DNA of 64,000 nt from NCBI GenBank assembly GCA_963924555.1, contig OZ004584.1, forward strand, positions 2,355,001 through 2,419,000, written 5' to 3'. The stretch is from Crambe crambe (lineage: Eukaryota; Porifera; Demospongiae; Poecilosclerida; Crambeidae). This document shows, piece by piece, positions 42,951-52,661 of this stretch (position 1 is its first letter; every line of letters begins with the position of its first letter). Both the position numbers and the translations under genes were made by a program. Below the pieces are notes generated by a model. It was given only the letters and a program-made list of their open reading frames with translations. It did not search any database and was not told the DNA's origin.

Positions 42951-43352
42951 AGCTTTCCCCCCTTTTTAAAAAAGTAGAAATAAAAGGATGCAAAGAGGCA
43001 TCAGTAGAGCTAGGGGCTATGGCTCCTCTGACAATAGAGCTTGTTTCAGAGATGCAATGATTCCCTGTTACCACTATGAACAGTCTTACAGTAGCTAGAA
43101 TGCCTAAATATATCCTGAATTTTAGTCATGCAATCTGAGTGTCCTCTAAGGTTCAGCTAGCTAATAAGAAGTCTGCATGACCATGTTTCATGCATGTTAT
43201 AACTAGCTAGCTATAGCTGCTGTTTGACTTGGAAAAAAATTGTTGTTCATTTAAAAAATATCAATACAGTAGGTCTCTCCCACTGTTATGAAACTTGGCT
43301 ACAGCAAATATTTTAGTAGTGATAATGTGTACATTGATTGGAATAGCTTTAA

Positions 43353-44183
43353 CTATTTTATACATGAATTACAGTACCAATCTACTTCCTTCCTTCTCCA
43401 TACTTCAGTTGGTGCTACAACACATTTTCGGTGAAACCACTCATGGCAAGAACTACACGATATCATTTTACCATATGCAGGCAGCCTACAAGTACAAAAA
43501 ATTCCAAAACTGGTTTGGCCACGATTCCCACCCTTTCTTTTCCGATTTCTTCGGGGAAATGGAGTAACCAGATTAGCTTCTAGGCACTTGAATAAATGGT
43601 TGCGGAAGTCATGCTGAATGTAGTGCAGCTCAGATGGATTCTCACCTACACATGCCAAGTAAAACATCAATGAAATACTGGCAAGAAACTCAGGCTCACC
43701 TGCACAAAGTGAAGCTGCAAATGCTATAGAAAACAGACCACAGTCATTACCACCGCTCTGGGTTTGGACATCAATGAAATTAACAGATATTTTTTTGTCT
43801 TTGCTGCAGAGGATGGAAGCAAGTTGCTTCTTCGTATGACTGTAGAGTGAACAATTTGGCAGACTGTCATAAACATTAACTGAACCAGAAGAACAGCCAT
43901 TTGCTACAGTGATCCAGTGAGAACCATATACGTTCAGAATCTGAATAAAGTTACCCCTCTGAATATCGAATGTACATGTCATAATAGGCTCTAAACCTCC
44001 AACATGCTTATATTTCTCCTTTAATAAGCATTGTGCAGCAGTGACAATGGAATCAGTTAGCCACTTCCCTTCCAATAAGGTACTCTTATCTTCAGGGTAT
44101 AGGTTCAGATGTTTTATCCAATACTGGATAGGCCTGTAATTTTCACATCCTTTTGTCAAATCGATAATTTCTGTATTGTCCAA
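43353..44183 (-). CDS. Ginger: ULP1/SENP-like cysteine protease plus PHD finger
   Basis: 277 codons, final exon. Protease triad in order: H in GSHWITVANG, D in SVNVYDSLPN, Q and C in VQTQSGGNDCGLFSIAFAAS (C48 family). C-terminal PHD finger: FCTCRLPAYGKMISCSSCHE, WFHRKCV, WYCNSCIK-stop. Fusion to a transposase is known for some Ginger elements. The catalytic residues look intact. Confidence 0.85.
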   Translation of the reverse strand: MDNTEIIDLTKGCENYRPIQYWIKHLNLYPEDKSTLLEGKWLTDSIVTAAQCLLKEKYKHVGGLEPIMTCTFDIQRGNFIQILNVYGSHWITVANGCSSGSVNVYDSLPNCSLYSHTKKQLASILCSKDKKISVNFIDVQTQSGGNDCGLFSIAFAASLCAGEPEFLASISLMFYLACVGENPSELHYIQHDFRNHLFKCLEANLVTPFPRRNRKRKGGNRGQTSFGIFCTCRLPAYGKMISCSSCHEWFHRKCVVAPTEVWRRKEVDWYCNSCIK

Positions 44184-44229
44184 AAAATATTAATATAAAA
44201 ATATTATCACCAACTCTAGAGTGATAACA

Positions 44230-45988
44230 TAAGCTACCTTTCTGCTGACAATAGTGGACTTTATTTTTCTCTTCATTCTCTGTAGATGATACTTCTTCCT
44301 CGGTTAAATCTATAATGAACAACATAGCTTGCATGAAGTGTAGCTAAAGTCCATTTGCATTCACCTTGCCCCTTAATCATTTACTATAACTGCTATAACT
44401 TTCTAGATTCTTCAAATTTCAAATAGCAGTTATAGTGAATGACCAAGGGGCTGGGTGTGTTCATGCTGTGTACATATCATTCATTGAATAGCTAACCAAA
44501 TCAATGGCTAAGCCTTTGTACAGAACCTGTGTGTAGCTTTCTTTTCTTTTTTACATACTCATAGACACTAGAATGTAATATGCCTATAACAATAATATTA
44601 TTATTATGTAGTTCACACAGTTATTAGCTATTAATAACCTGATTGTATGTGAAGTTCAGGCTCTTCTTTTCTCTTGTGCATGTGCATCAAATGCAATGCC
44701 TATTAAAATTAATTAATTATTAGCTAGCTATTTATGTCTATGATAGATTATACCATACCTCATCACTTGTACATTTAAATATATTCATAACGATGTTTTG
44801 CAATATTTTGGGATATATAACATCCATGGCAAATGAGAAATGCTAAGAAATAATGATAATCAGTGGACTAGAAACTATATACATGCCGTAACGGTTGCAA
44901 ATACCTTTATATTCTTGGCACAAACTTTGGACACAATATATTCAGTGACAACATGATACTGGTGGCTTGTGAGGCAGGTTATAGAATTGCTCAAATGTTT
45001 AAGTTCATCTACAAAATAATAATAAATATAGCTAATTTCCAGCATTGCAATAGCTATAGCTAGGTAATAACAACTCACTGCGTCTTTTACATGAATAGTT
45101 ATTGTACTCCTTCTCAGAAGGCTATAAAAACATATAACTAAATTAGCTATCTGATTACTAAAAATACTAGTGCCAACCTTCAAATTATTCATTCTGTCCA
45201 ATTGCTCTGAAACTAAAGATAGCAATTCATCTTTATTAAGTTGTTGAAGCACAGGGGATACAGCTTGTTGCTTGTTGATCACCATAGCTATGAAATCAAA
45301 ATATGCATGGGATACATGCATGAATGCATGGCTTTATCTTATTTACCTTGTTTCTGACACTCATTTGTTTCCATGATAGCTGAAGGTTCTTTGTCAGAAA
45401 TAGGAATAAAATCTTGAGGAAATCTTTCTGTGTGTTTAGGACTACTTGTTAGGAATCCTGTTGGTCTGCTCACTTCTTTATTATCCCAAACTTGTGAACT
45501 AAGATCTGTGCAAAGTTGCCATGTTAAATTTGGAATGAAATCATGCATGTAAACTAACCATTAATATTCCTGTCATCACAGCTCCTTGATTTATGTTCAA
45601 CAGCTTTAAAGAGGGGCATTGGAGGTGAATGTTGAGGAGTAGCTTCTGGAATAGGCATGGTATTGCTTCCTGGAGCTTTATTAAAAGTTATAAATTAGCT
45701 ATGATAATTATTAGCTATATATACGTATATATTAGGTCACCATTGGTATCATCATAGAATGAGTCATGTAATATTAACCACTTCTTGGTAACACATGAGG
45801 GAGGATTTAGGGGAGATAGTGGAGGTGGAAGTGGAGGAATGGAGTCATCAGAGAAAGAATTATCTGGTATCTGTGGTGTTGTCACCAGTGTATTCTCATT
45901 TGAAGAGTCGGATGAATGAAGTTGAAAAATGTCGGTATTATTTTGTAGTATTGGCTTCAATAAAGGACGTGGGTAATATAACTTCAAT
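44230..45988 (-). CDS. Ginger: linker exons between integrase and protease
   Basis: Several short exons: 45742-45988 (LYYPRPLLKPILQNNTDIF, acidic and proline-rich), about 45563-45679 (NTMPIPEATPQHSPPMPLF), about 45345-45546 (FIPNLTWQLCTDLSSQVWD), about 45180-45291 (QLNKDELLSLVSEQLDRMNN) and about 44240-44300 (DLTEEEVSSTENEE). Donors GTGACC, GTTAGT and GTAAAT were seen. No domain recognised; boundaries approximate. Confidence 0.45.
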
Positions 45989-46074
45989 CTACAACAAATA
46001 CAAAAACAAAATTAAGGGCTGCATGTGTCTTTTACAGTTATATTGAAATGCATCCTTATAACATGATACCTTAC

Positions 46075-46256
46075 CTGCATGAATTAAATGCCTTCTTTAG
46101 AATTTTACCACTGGAAGCATTTTCTAGTCGATATACTCCTTTCCCCATATGTTCATTAATTCTGTAGGGGCCCAGCCAACGCTTGGTGAGCTTGTCACCC
46201 TTTCGCCCATCACGTACACAATTACGCAGAAGTACCAGTGCACCTATATCAAGTTT
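46075..46256 (-). CDS. Ginger: GPY/F module exon
   Basis: LDIGALVLLRNCVRDGRKG then RWLGPYRINEHMGKGVYRLE: GPY/F motif, as in Gypsy integrases. Acceptor CCTGCAG, donor GTAAGG. Confidence 0.8.
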
Positions 46257-46307
46257 CTGCAGGAAAAACATATCATGATGTCACTGTTATTATTTTTTAT
46301 TACACAC

Positions 46308-46512
46308 CTTCACATGGTGGTATTTTTTATCATAATCTCTTTTGTAGCGTCCCTGAGCATCCTTTATTTTTTTGTTTGCTTTAGAAAACAGATCTTTCCT
46401 CAGTTTCAGCATGTCATCACAGTATTTACTAATATTTTGCTTAGCTTCATCATTGCTTGTATCAGTGTCATCGCTCTGAGTGAGTTCCCTTTCAATTGGA
46501 AGAATTGGTTTC
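46308..46512 (-). CDS. Ginger: post-catalytic integrase exon
   Basis: KPILPIERELTQSDDTDTSN, then KANKKIKDAQGRYKRDYDKK: helical linker following the DDE core, as in Gypsy integrases (A-x-x-x-Q-x-x-Y-K). Confidence 0.7.
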
Positions 46513-46683
46513 CTATTTTTTTATATGCATGAAGGTAACGCAATAAAACACAAGTAGGAATAGGAAGGCTGGAGGGGCCATGCCCCCCCCCCCCCAAACC
46601 AAGTCATATATTAATTTGATGATTCATTTTTTCCACATGAACCCAGATAGTTATTCTATAGTAATTCCCAGATAAGGACATAC

Positions 46684-46974
46684 CTGCAATACATCAGCTC
46701 AAAGGGGGTCACATCAGTAGATTTCTGTTTTGAAGTCCTATAAGCAAACAACACACCATCTATAAACTTGTCCCAGTCGTTCTGTTCTTTGTTGACTAGC
46801 TTCACAAGAGATCGCTGGAGTGTTTGGTTGTATCTTTCAACCAAACCATTCGTTTGCGGATGATAAGCAGTAGAGATACGGTGATCTGTTTTGAATTTTC
46901 TGCAGAGAGTCTTGTTCACTTCATTTACAAACTCTCTGCCCTGGTCTGATATCAATATCTTTGTACAGCCATAT
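46684..46974 (-). CDS. Ginger: integrase catalytic exon (second D and E)
   Basis: YGCTKILISDQGREFVNEVN, STAYHPQTNGLVERYNQTLQ, GVLFAYRTSKQKST, PFELMY. The D and E of D-D-E are present. Donor GTATGTCC. Confidence 0.85.
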
Positions 46975-47026
46975 CTAATGTTGGTAATTATAATTAGCAC
47001 TATTAGCCCATTATAGCAATATGTAC

Positions 47027-47184
47027 CTGCAAACCATCTGATATAGGAATAGAGCTACACCATCAGCCTTCTTATCTGGTAGAGCTGCTGCCTCTGGCCA
47101 TTTGGAAAAAAAGTCCACTAGAGTAATGATGTACTTATTCCCGGCTTTTGTTTCAGGAAGGGGTCCAATCAAGTCAATACCCAC
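47027..47184 (-). CDS. Ginger: integrase catalytic exon (first D)
   Basis: VGIDLIGPLPETKAGNKYII, TLVDFFSKWPEAAALPDKKA. First catalytic D in GIDLIGP. Spliced to 46974 through GTACAT. Confidence 0.8.
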
Positions 47185-47417
47185 CTAAAAATTTTGGATA
47201 AGTCCACCAAAATTGATAAATATATCAAAACTTAAAAAAAAACTACTTAAGCTTTAGGAATGCTGTAGCTAGCTAGCCATAATATATAGCTATATGAAAA
47301 AGAGTGCAAGATTCGTCTCAAAACACAAGCTTATAAGGTAGCTGCACAGAGAGTTTTGCTACCCAATTGATCATGTGTATACAACTGTAGCTATAGCTGT
47401 GCTAAATATTTTCATAC

Positions 47418-47605
47418 CTGTCTCCATACTTTTGGCTTGACCGGGATAGGGTGAAGTGCTGCACCTTGTTTTACAAATTTTGCATCATTTGTTGTCTGAC
47501 ATACTGGACAAGTTTTGACGTGTTCATCAACATCAGCCCACAGACTCTTCCAAAAAAAACGCTCAGAAATTTTGTAATAAGTTTTATCCCGACCAAGATG
47601 GCCAC
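47418..47605 (-). CDS. Ginger: integrase zinc module exon
   Basis: GGHLGRDKTYYKISERFFW, SLWADVDEHVKTCPVCQTTN: completes the HHCC zinc module begun in the previous exon. Confidence 0.8.
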
Positions 47606-47755
47606 CTACATAAAATAACCAAAAAAATTTTTTTAGCTTGCAGCTGCATGTATTCATGCAACTATTAATTTTGGTTGTAGCTAAATCTATTAACAAAGAT
47701 TTTTGTCCATAATTATTACAATGCTATGGCTAGTTACGTAGCCGTGGAGTTTTAC

Positions 47756-48011
47756 CTTCAGGAAGTCCATGGCAGGTTTCTAATATCCTCCTCCTTTCCC
47801 TGTTGGTTCGAGGGACTTGCTTCCAATTCTGGGTCCCACTCTTTTTATAGAACAGCTGTCCCCTATCCACTTTATAATTATCACTGGCCTTTCTTCTCAG
47901 AGCTCTCTTCTGAACTTTGCTGAAGCCCTCAGGATACACATGGTTGAAAAGAAAATTATATATAGCTTCATAATCATTCAGAATAGTAGTCATCTTAGAC
48001 ACTGATATCAA
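47756..48011 (-). CDS. Ginger: N-terminal exon
   Basis: Reads VSKMTTILNDYEAIYNFLFN, FSKVQKRALRRKASDNYKVD, LFYKKSGTQNWKQVPRTNRE, RILETCHGLPEG; the last residues supply the first H of the zinc module. The true start may be further right (a short open stretch reaches about 48140); no firm ATG was chosen. Confidence 0.65.
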
Positions 48012-48272
48012 GTTTTCTGCATCCAGCTATTAATAAAGCTAGTGGCTATATAGCTAGCTATGGCTGTTGCCTACCTTTGTAGAGTTTAACACCTTTTTTA
48101 CTACTTTTTCTACACCATTCTGATCTTCCCTTTGTCTTGGCGAGGTGGGACACTTCACACTAGAAAGGACATTCTACACTAGTGTAGAGTGTCCCCCGGA
48201 GGCTCTCCGCACTAGTGTAGACTGTCCGGGGGGACATTCTGCACGGGGGGACATTCTACACTCCGACACCGG

Positions 48273-48848
48273 GACACTGCTGACATCTTTGGTGATCACC
48301 AGGTTGGGTGTAGTGGAAACGGTGACCGCATTTCCCGGCATAATGCCATACGTGACGTGGTCTTCTCTGCAGCCCAATCTGCAGCCTTGGCCCCTTCCAA
48401 GGAGACCCCTGGCCTCCTTGCCAGCTCCCTCTCTCGCCCAGCTGATATCCTTCTACCCAATTGGAAAGGGGGCCGTCCTGCAGCTCTGGATGTCCATGTA
48501 ATCAGCCCCCTGCAGCAGCAGACTCTAAATGAAGCCTCCTTCACCCCAGGCCATGCCCTTCAGGTGGGAGTGAACCGCAAGCTAGCATCCTCTTTATCAG
48601 CTTGCCGCTCGGCAGGCTTGCACTTCATTCCTCTGGTAGCAGAAACATTAGGGGGCCTTGCTGACGACACAATTCAAACTGTTCGCTCCATTGGCAAGGC
48701 CATCGCAGACAGAGTGGGTACTACAGATTCCTCCAACTCTTCCAAGCACCTCTTTGGTCGACTAGCCATCGCCCTGTGGCGTGGCAACGCCTGTTTATGG
48801 CTACATCGCCTCCCAACTCTCCCCCCCTCTCTAGACGGAGTGCCATGA
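48273..48848 (+). CDS. RT1 3' segment, second part: CCHC knuckle and RLE endonuclease
   Basis: DTADIFGDHQVGC and SRHNAIRDVVFSAAQS complete the knuckle that starts before Ginger. RPADILLPNWKGGRPAALDV then HVISPLQQQ gives the PD..D-type restriction-like endonuclease signature. Ends LPPSLDGVP-stop, then a short 3' UTR to 48896. Confidence 0.8.
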   Translation, partial: DTADIFGDHQVGCSGNGDRISRHNAIRDVVFSAAQSAALAPSKETPGLLASSLSRPADILLPNWKGGRPAALDVHVISPLQQQTLNEASFTPGHALQVGVNRKLASSLSACRSAGLHFIPLVAETLGGLADDTIQTVRSIGKAIADRVGTTDSSNSSKHLFGRLAIALWRGNACLWLHRLPTLPPSLDGVP

Positions 48849-49026
48849 CCTGGACTTGTTTGTTTGTCTGTGTATAATCGAATTCCATTTTTTAAAATTA
48901 TAGAAAAGATGGCTTCCTAATTGAATTAGTCGAGTGCTGTGCTCCTTACTGTCTCCTTTTTCATCGACTCTTTCGAGGATCAACGAGTGCAAAAGATCGT
49001 AGCTGGTAGAATTTGGAGTGGATTTA

Positions 49027-49867
49027 GCGTAGCCTACCGATTAACGATCAGAAGTTATTCCTCGCACCATAACTCCATCACCGATGGTCGTCAAAGTCTC
49101 AGATAACAACCATAGAAAAGATAATTTCATCCCCTATAACGTCATATGAATTATTTTTCTCACAATTGGATAGAAATTTCGCTATGCTGAATCTACTACG
49201 TCACGTGTGAAATCATTTATCGACCACCATTACCTATTTTCGACTACCCGTTGAAAATCATAATATCAATCATCGTCTGTTCCATTCTTTCTTTCAGTTT
49301 TGCTCCACTACATGTTAGGGCCCTTAAAAAGATACTGTTATACTATTTTATGCTATAAAATATATCATCGTAACAAATTATAAAAAAATGAACGAAATTT
49401 TTCAATCATAAACCGCTTCACAATTTAACGGTGGAATCGAACTGCTGCAGAAGCTCTCCTTTTCGCTGGATTCAGGTGATACTTTTCAGACACAGTCTTC
49501 ATTGGTCTGTGTTACATATTCTGCAGAATCAAGTTATAATCTATCCATACAGTCCTCACTAAACAAGCACCAGATTCGACTCTAAGTCGATAGCTTTCGT
49601 AGCTTTTAGCGATCTTCCGGAGCCAATGGCGATGGGTAATGTGAGCTAGTAACTTACTTTCATACTGCAGTCGATAAATAGCTACTTGCTGTTGAAATCC
49701 TGTTTTCTCTCTAGAGCTTTAAATTTTCCCCATATATTTTTCAATGCAGCCATTTCTTAGACTCCGTTTACGTTTGTTTACTACCATAGACTTTCCGTAT
49801 ACTAAGTGGTTGATAATAGGTGCTTAAACGGCCGACAATAGATGCCTCGACAATCGGTAGTCTACGC
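49027..49867. mobile_element. TA-flanked MITE, copy 3
   Basis: 841 bp; ends GCGTAGCCTACCGATTAACG and CGACAATCGGTAGTCTACGC, TA on both sides (49025-49026, 49868-49869). Target in family A reads GGATTTATCCAGA. Confidence 0.85.
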
Positions 49868-49874
49868 TATCCAG

Positions 49875-52235
49875 ATGCTAAAAGGCAACACTAAAGCAGC
49901 TCTCCGTCTAATCAACGAGGAGAAACGAGGCTCCACCCTCCAACTATCTGACAATGTTCCATGTACCGATGGAGGCTCAATGTCGGTGCTAGATGCCCTC
50001 AAATTAAAGCATCCCATTGGAGCTGACCCGCAAGATGATGCCTTAGTGGATGAGGCTGCCGCTGGTCCATCTGGAATTGATGCTCATGGATGGAGGAGAT
50101 TATGCACCTCATTTGGCTCAGCCTCCACAGATCTCTGCAACTCCCTGGCACTACTCACTCGGCGTATCTGCACTGTGTTGGTTGACCCAGAGGGCCTAGC
50201 CCCTCTGATGGCCTGCCGATTAATTGCCCTCAACAAGAACCCAGGTGTGCGTCCTATTGGGGTTTGTGAGACTATTCGGAGAATTATAGCAAAGGCTGTC
50301 CTTTCAGTCACTGGTGCTGACATTCAAGATGCCGCAGGCACAGTCCAACTTTGTGCAGGTCAAAAGAGCGGCACTGAGGCAGCAGTACACGCCATGAACC
50401 TCGCCTTCAAAGAGGAGAACAGCGAGGCTGTTCTATTGGTAGATGCAAGTAATGCTTTCAACTCCCTGAATCGTCAAATTGCCCTAAGAAACATCAGAAC
50501 TTTATGCCCTTCCATCTCCACCATGTTGATCAACTCTTACCGGAAAGACCCAGAACTATTCGTTGGAGGCACAACCATACACTCCAAAGAAGGGACTACG
50601 CAAGGGGATCCGCTAGCTATGCCAATGTATGCCATAGCCCTACTACCATTGATCAAGAAAGTAAACCCTCACTGTTCTGTCACTCAAGCCTGGTATGCAG
50701 ACGATGCCTCAGCCACTGGTCACCTATCAGATCTCCGCTCATGGTGGGATGCCCTCGTCTTTCACGGCCCTGCTTATGGATATCATGTCAATGCTTCCAA
50801 AACATACCTGATAACAAAGGAATCCTCTTTCGCAAATGCCACTACCATCTTTGGTGATACACAGATCAAGATTACTTCAGATGGCCACTCTTACCTAGGA
50901 TCCCCCCTGGGCACCTCCTCCTTCCGAGAAAGCTATGTGCAGGAGAAAGTGGCCCGATGGTGTCATGAATTGAAGTTGTTGTGTTCAATCACTGAGACCA
51001 GCCCTCAAGCTGCATATGCAGCCTTCACACATGGACTCGTCAACAAATGGTCATACTTATCAAGAACTACCGAGAACATTGGTCCTCTCCTACAACCCCT
51101 TGAGGACATTATCCGGACAGAATTAATTCCAACGTTATCGAGTCGCCCTGCCCCAAATGATAAGGAGAGGGACTTACTAGCTCTCCCATGCCGACTGGGT
51201 GGGTTAGGACTCACCAATCCCTCCACCACAGCCAGCGAGGAATTCTCAGCTTCAAAGAACGTAACCAAGCCACTAGTTGACCTCATCCTAGCACAGGAGA
51301 GCTCCTATCCCTACGAAGCCCATGCAGAGCAGCTTTCTGCCGTCTCTGGTGTGAAGAAAAGAAAGCGCACCATTCAGAACACTCAGGCCTGTTCAGTTAG
51401 AGCTAATCTACCTATCGAGCTGCAAAGAGCTATGGATCTTTCTCAAGAAAAAGGAGCCTCAAATTGGCTTACCATACTGCCCGTGGAAGAGTTTAGATTC
51501 TCACTCCACAAGAGTGCTTTCAGGGACGCTTTGGCCCTGAGGTATGGTTGGCAGCTGACCAATACTCCATCCTCTTGCTCATGTGGCCACAACTTCTCAG
51601 TGGAACATGCCTTCTCCTGCCCCACTGGAGGTTATCCATCCATCAGACATAATGAGATTCGGGACTTCACTGCACATCTCCTTTCAGAAGTTTGCCACAA
51701 TGTGGCAATAGAGCCACATCTCCAGCCACTACAAGGTGAAGCCCTCCACAATCAATCATCAAATCGTCAGAATGGAGCCCGCTTAGACATTGCTGCTGAT
51801 GGCTTCTGGGGAAGTAGGCACGAGAGAGCTTTCTTCGATGTAAGGGTTTTCAACCCATATGCTCCCTCAAACCGAAACTCCCAACTAACAACTTGCTACA
51901 GATCTCATGAAAATGCAAAGAAAAGGTCCTATGATCAACGAATCAGAGAAGTTGAACATGGCTCTTTCACTCCCCTCGTTCTGTCTTGCACTGGTGGCAT
52001 GGGACGTGCTGCTATAAACACATACAAGAGACTGGCCACTCTTATCTCAACAAAAAGAGATGATATCTACAGCAACACCATGGGCTGGATCCGATGTCGT
52101 CTCTCATTCTCTCTGCTACGTGCAGCTATCATGAGCATCAGGGGCGCCCGTTCCACCATTGGCCATGCAACCAGGGAACCGGAGGCCCCAACAGATCTTA
52201 TCACCCGGGTCTGCCACATCCCAGCATTGGACTAA
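49875..52235 (+). CDS. RT2 polyprotein: reverse transcriptase, CCHC knuckle, RLE endonuclease
   Basis: About 787 codons. RT: VRPIGVCETIRRIIAKAV, VLLVDASNAFNSLNRQIA, EGTTQGDPLAMPMYAIAL, AWYADDASATGH. Knuckle: CSCGHNFSVEHAFSCPTGG and RHNEIRD. Endonuclease: ARLDIAADGFWG then AFFDVRVFNPYA. No N-terminal zinc finger remains because of truncation; the open frame that runs upstream into the MITE is accidental. Otherwise uninterrupted, so it is a young copy. Confidence 0.9.
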   Translation: MLKGNTKAALRLINEEKRGSTLQLSDNVPCTDGGSMSVLDALKLKHPIGADPQDDALVDEAAAGPSGIDAHGWRRLCTSFGSASTDLCNSLALLTRRICTVLVDPEGLAPLMACRLIALNKNPGVRPIGVCETIRRIIAKAVLSVTGADIQDAAGTVQLCAGQKSGTEAAVHAMNLAFKEENSEAVLLVDASNAFNSLNRQIALRNIRTLCPSISTMLINSYRKDPELFVGGTTIHSKEGTTQGDPLAMPMYAIALLPLIKKVNPHCSVTQAWYADDASATGHLSDLRSWWDALVFHGPAYGYHVNASKTYLITKESSFANATTIFGDTQIKITSDGHSYLGSPLGTSSFRESYVQEKVARWCHELKLLCSITETSPQAAYAAFTHGLVNKWSYLSRTTENIGPLLQPLEDIIRTELIPTLSSRPAPNDKERDLLALPCRLGGLGLTNPSTTASEEFSASKNVTKPLVDLILAQESSYPYEAHAEQLSAVSGVKKRKRTIQNTQACSVRANLPIELQRAMDLSQEKGASNWLTILPVEEFRFSLHKSAFRDALALRYGWQLTNTPSSCSCGHNFSVEHAFSCPTGGYPSIRHNEIRDFTAHLLSEVCHNVAIEPHLQPLQGEALHNQSSNRQNGARLDIAADGFWGSRHERAFFDVRVFNPYAPSNRNSQLTTCYRSHENAKKRSYDQRIREVEHGSFTPLVLSCTGGMGRAAINTYKRLATLISTKRDDIYSNTMGWIRCRLSFSLLRAAIMSIRGARSTIGHATREPEAPTDLITRVCHIPALD

Positions 52236-52363
52236 TCACACGTCACCCTAACCTTTTGTCTCACTTTTCTTATTATTTACTTCTCCTCTCTACATCCTTA
52301 TATTTCAGTTGCTGAGCAACATTAAATAATAATAAAAAAAAAAAAAAAATAAAAAAAAAAAAA
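49876..52363 (+). mobile_element. RLE-type non-LTR retrotransposon, 5'-truncated (RT2)
   Basis: Begins inside its ORF at TGCTAAAAGGCAAC directly after the family A bases TCCAGA, and ends in an A-rich tail (about 52330-52363) after which family A resumes as AGAAATCATAG. A target duplication of only about 3 bp (AGA) is visible. Distinct family from RT1. Confidence 0.8.
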
Positions 52364-52661
52364 AGAAATCATAGCTGTAGCTTGAGTGGTTCGAGAGATA
52401 TGGTTGTCTAAGAAGAATAACGATAACAATAGAGAAGAAGAAGAATCCAGCGATTTACCTGCTTGCCGTATTTCTGAAACGGTAAGCTCCCTGGTCCTGA
52501 AACTTGGTCTGCACATTGTAGTAGGCTCTAGTAGGCTGGATAATCATTCACAGTAGCTTTGGTTAGGTCTAAGTGGGGGAACTAGAATTTCACTTTAAAA
52601 TAGGCGGCGCGCGCGGCCGTCCGAGTCATCCCTACATAGAGAGTGCTACCGCACTCTCTGA

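Larger units (their letters stand above)
42094..48268 (-). mobile_element. Ginger-type DNA transposon with integrase, ULP1-like protease and PHD finger
   Basis: 6175 bp. Inverted ends TGTCATAGTGTAGATTGTCC (left) and complement of TGTCGGAGTGTAGAATGTCC (right), which fit the TGTNR start reported for Ginger elements. 4-bp target duplication CCGG (42090-42093 and 48269-48272). Subterminal zones are packed with TAGTGTAGA..TGTCCCCC repeats in both orientations. The gene is on the minus strand with many introns: Gypsy-like integrase with GPY/F, a linker, ULP1 protease and PHD finger. Removing the element restores the host retrotransposon reading frame. Confidence 0.85.
39376..48896 (+). mobile_element. 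RLE-type non-LTR retrotransposon with inverted 5' half (RT1)
   Basis: The target duplication ATTATAGAAA (39366-39375 and 48897-48906) encloses an inverted 5' segment (39376 to about 41690, minus) and a direct 3' segment (about 41691-42093 plus 48269-48896), interrupted by a Ginger transposon. Without Ginger it is about 3.3 kb. The element encodes a cysteine-rich N-terminus, RT, CCHC knuckle and a restriction-like endonuclease (RLE). The 3' end is CCATTTTTTAAA, not a long poly(A). Confidence 0.85.

Noticed and set aside
49842..49875. ATG at 49842 as the start of RT2
   Set aside because: It lies in the end of an unrelated MITE; the retrotransposon is 5'-truncated.
52321..52366. Poly(A) stretch as a processed host mRNA tail
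   Set aside because: It directly follows the RLE retrotransposon ORF and is that element's tail.
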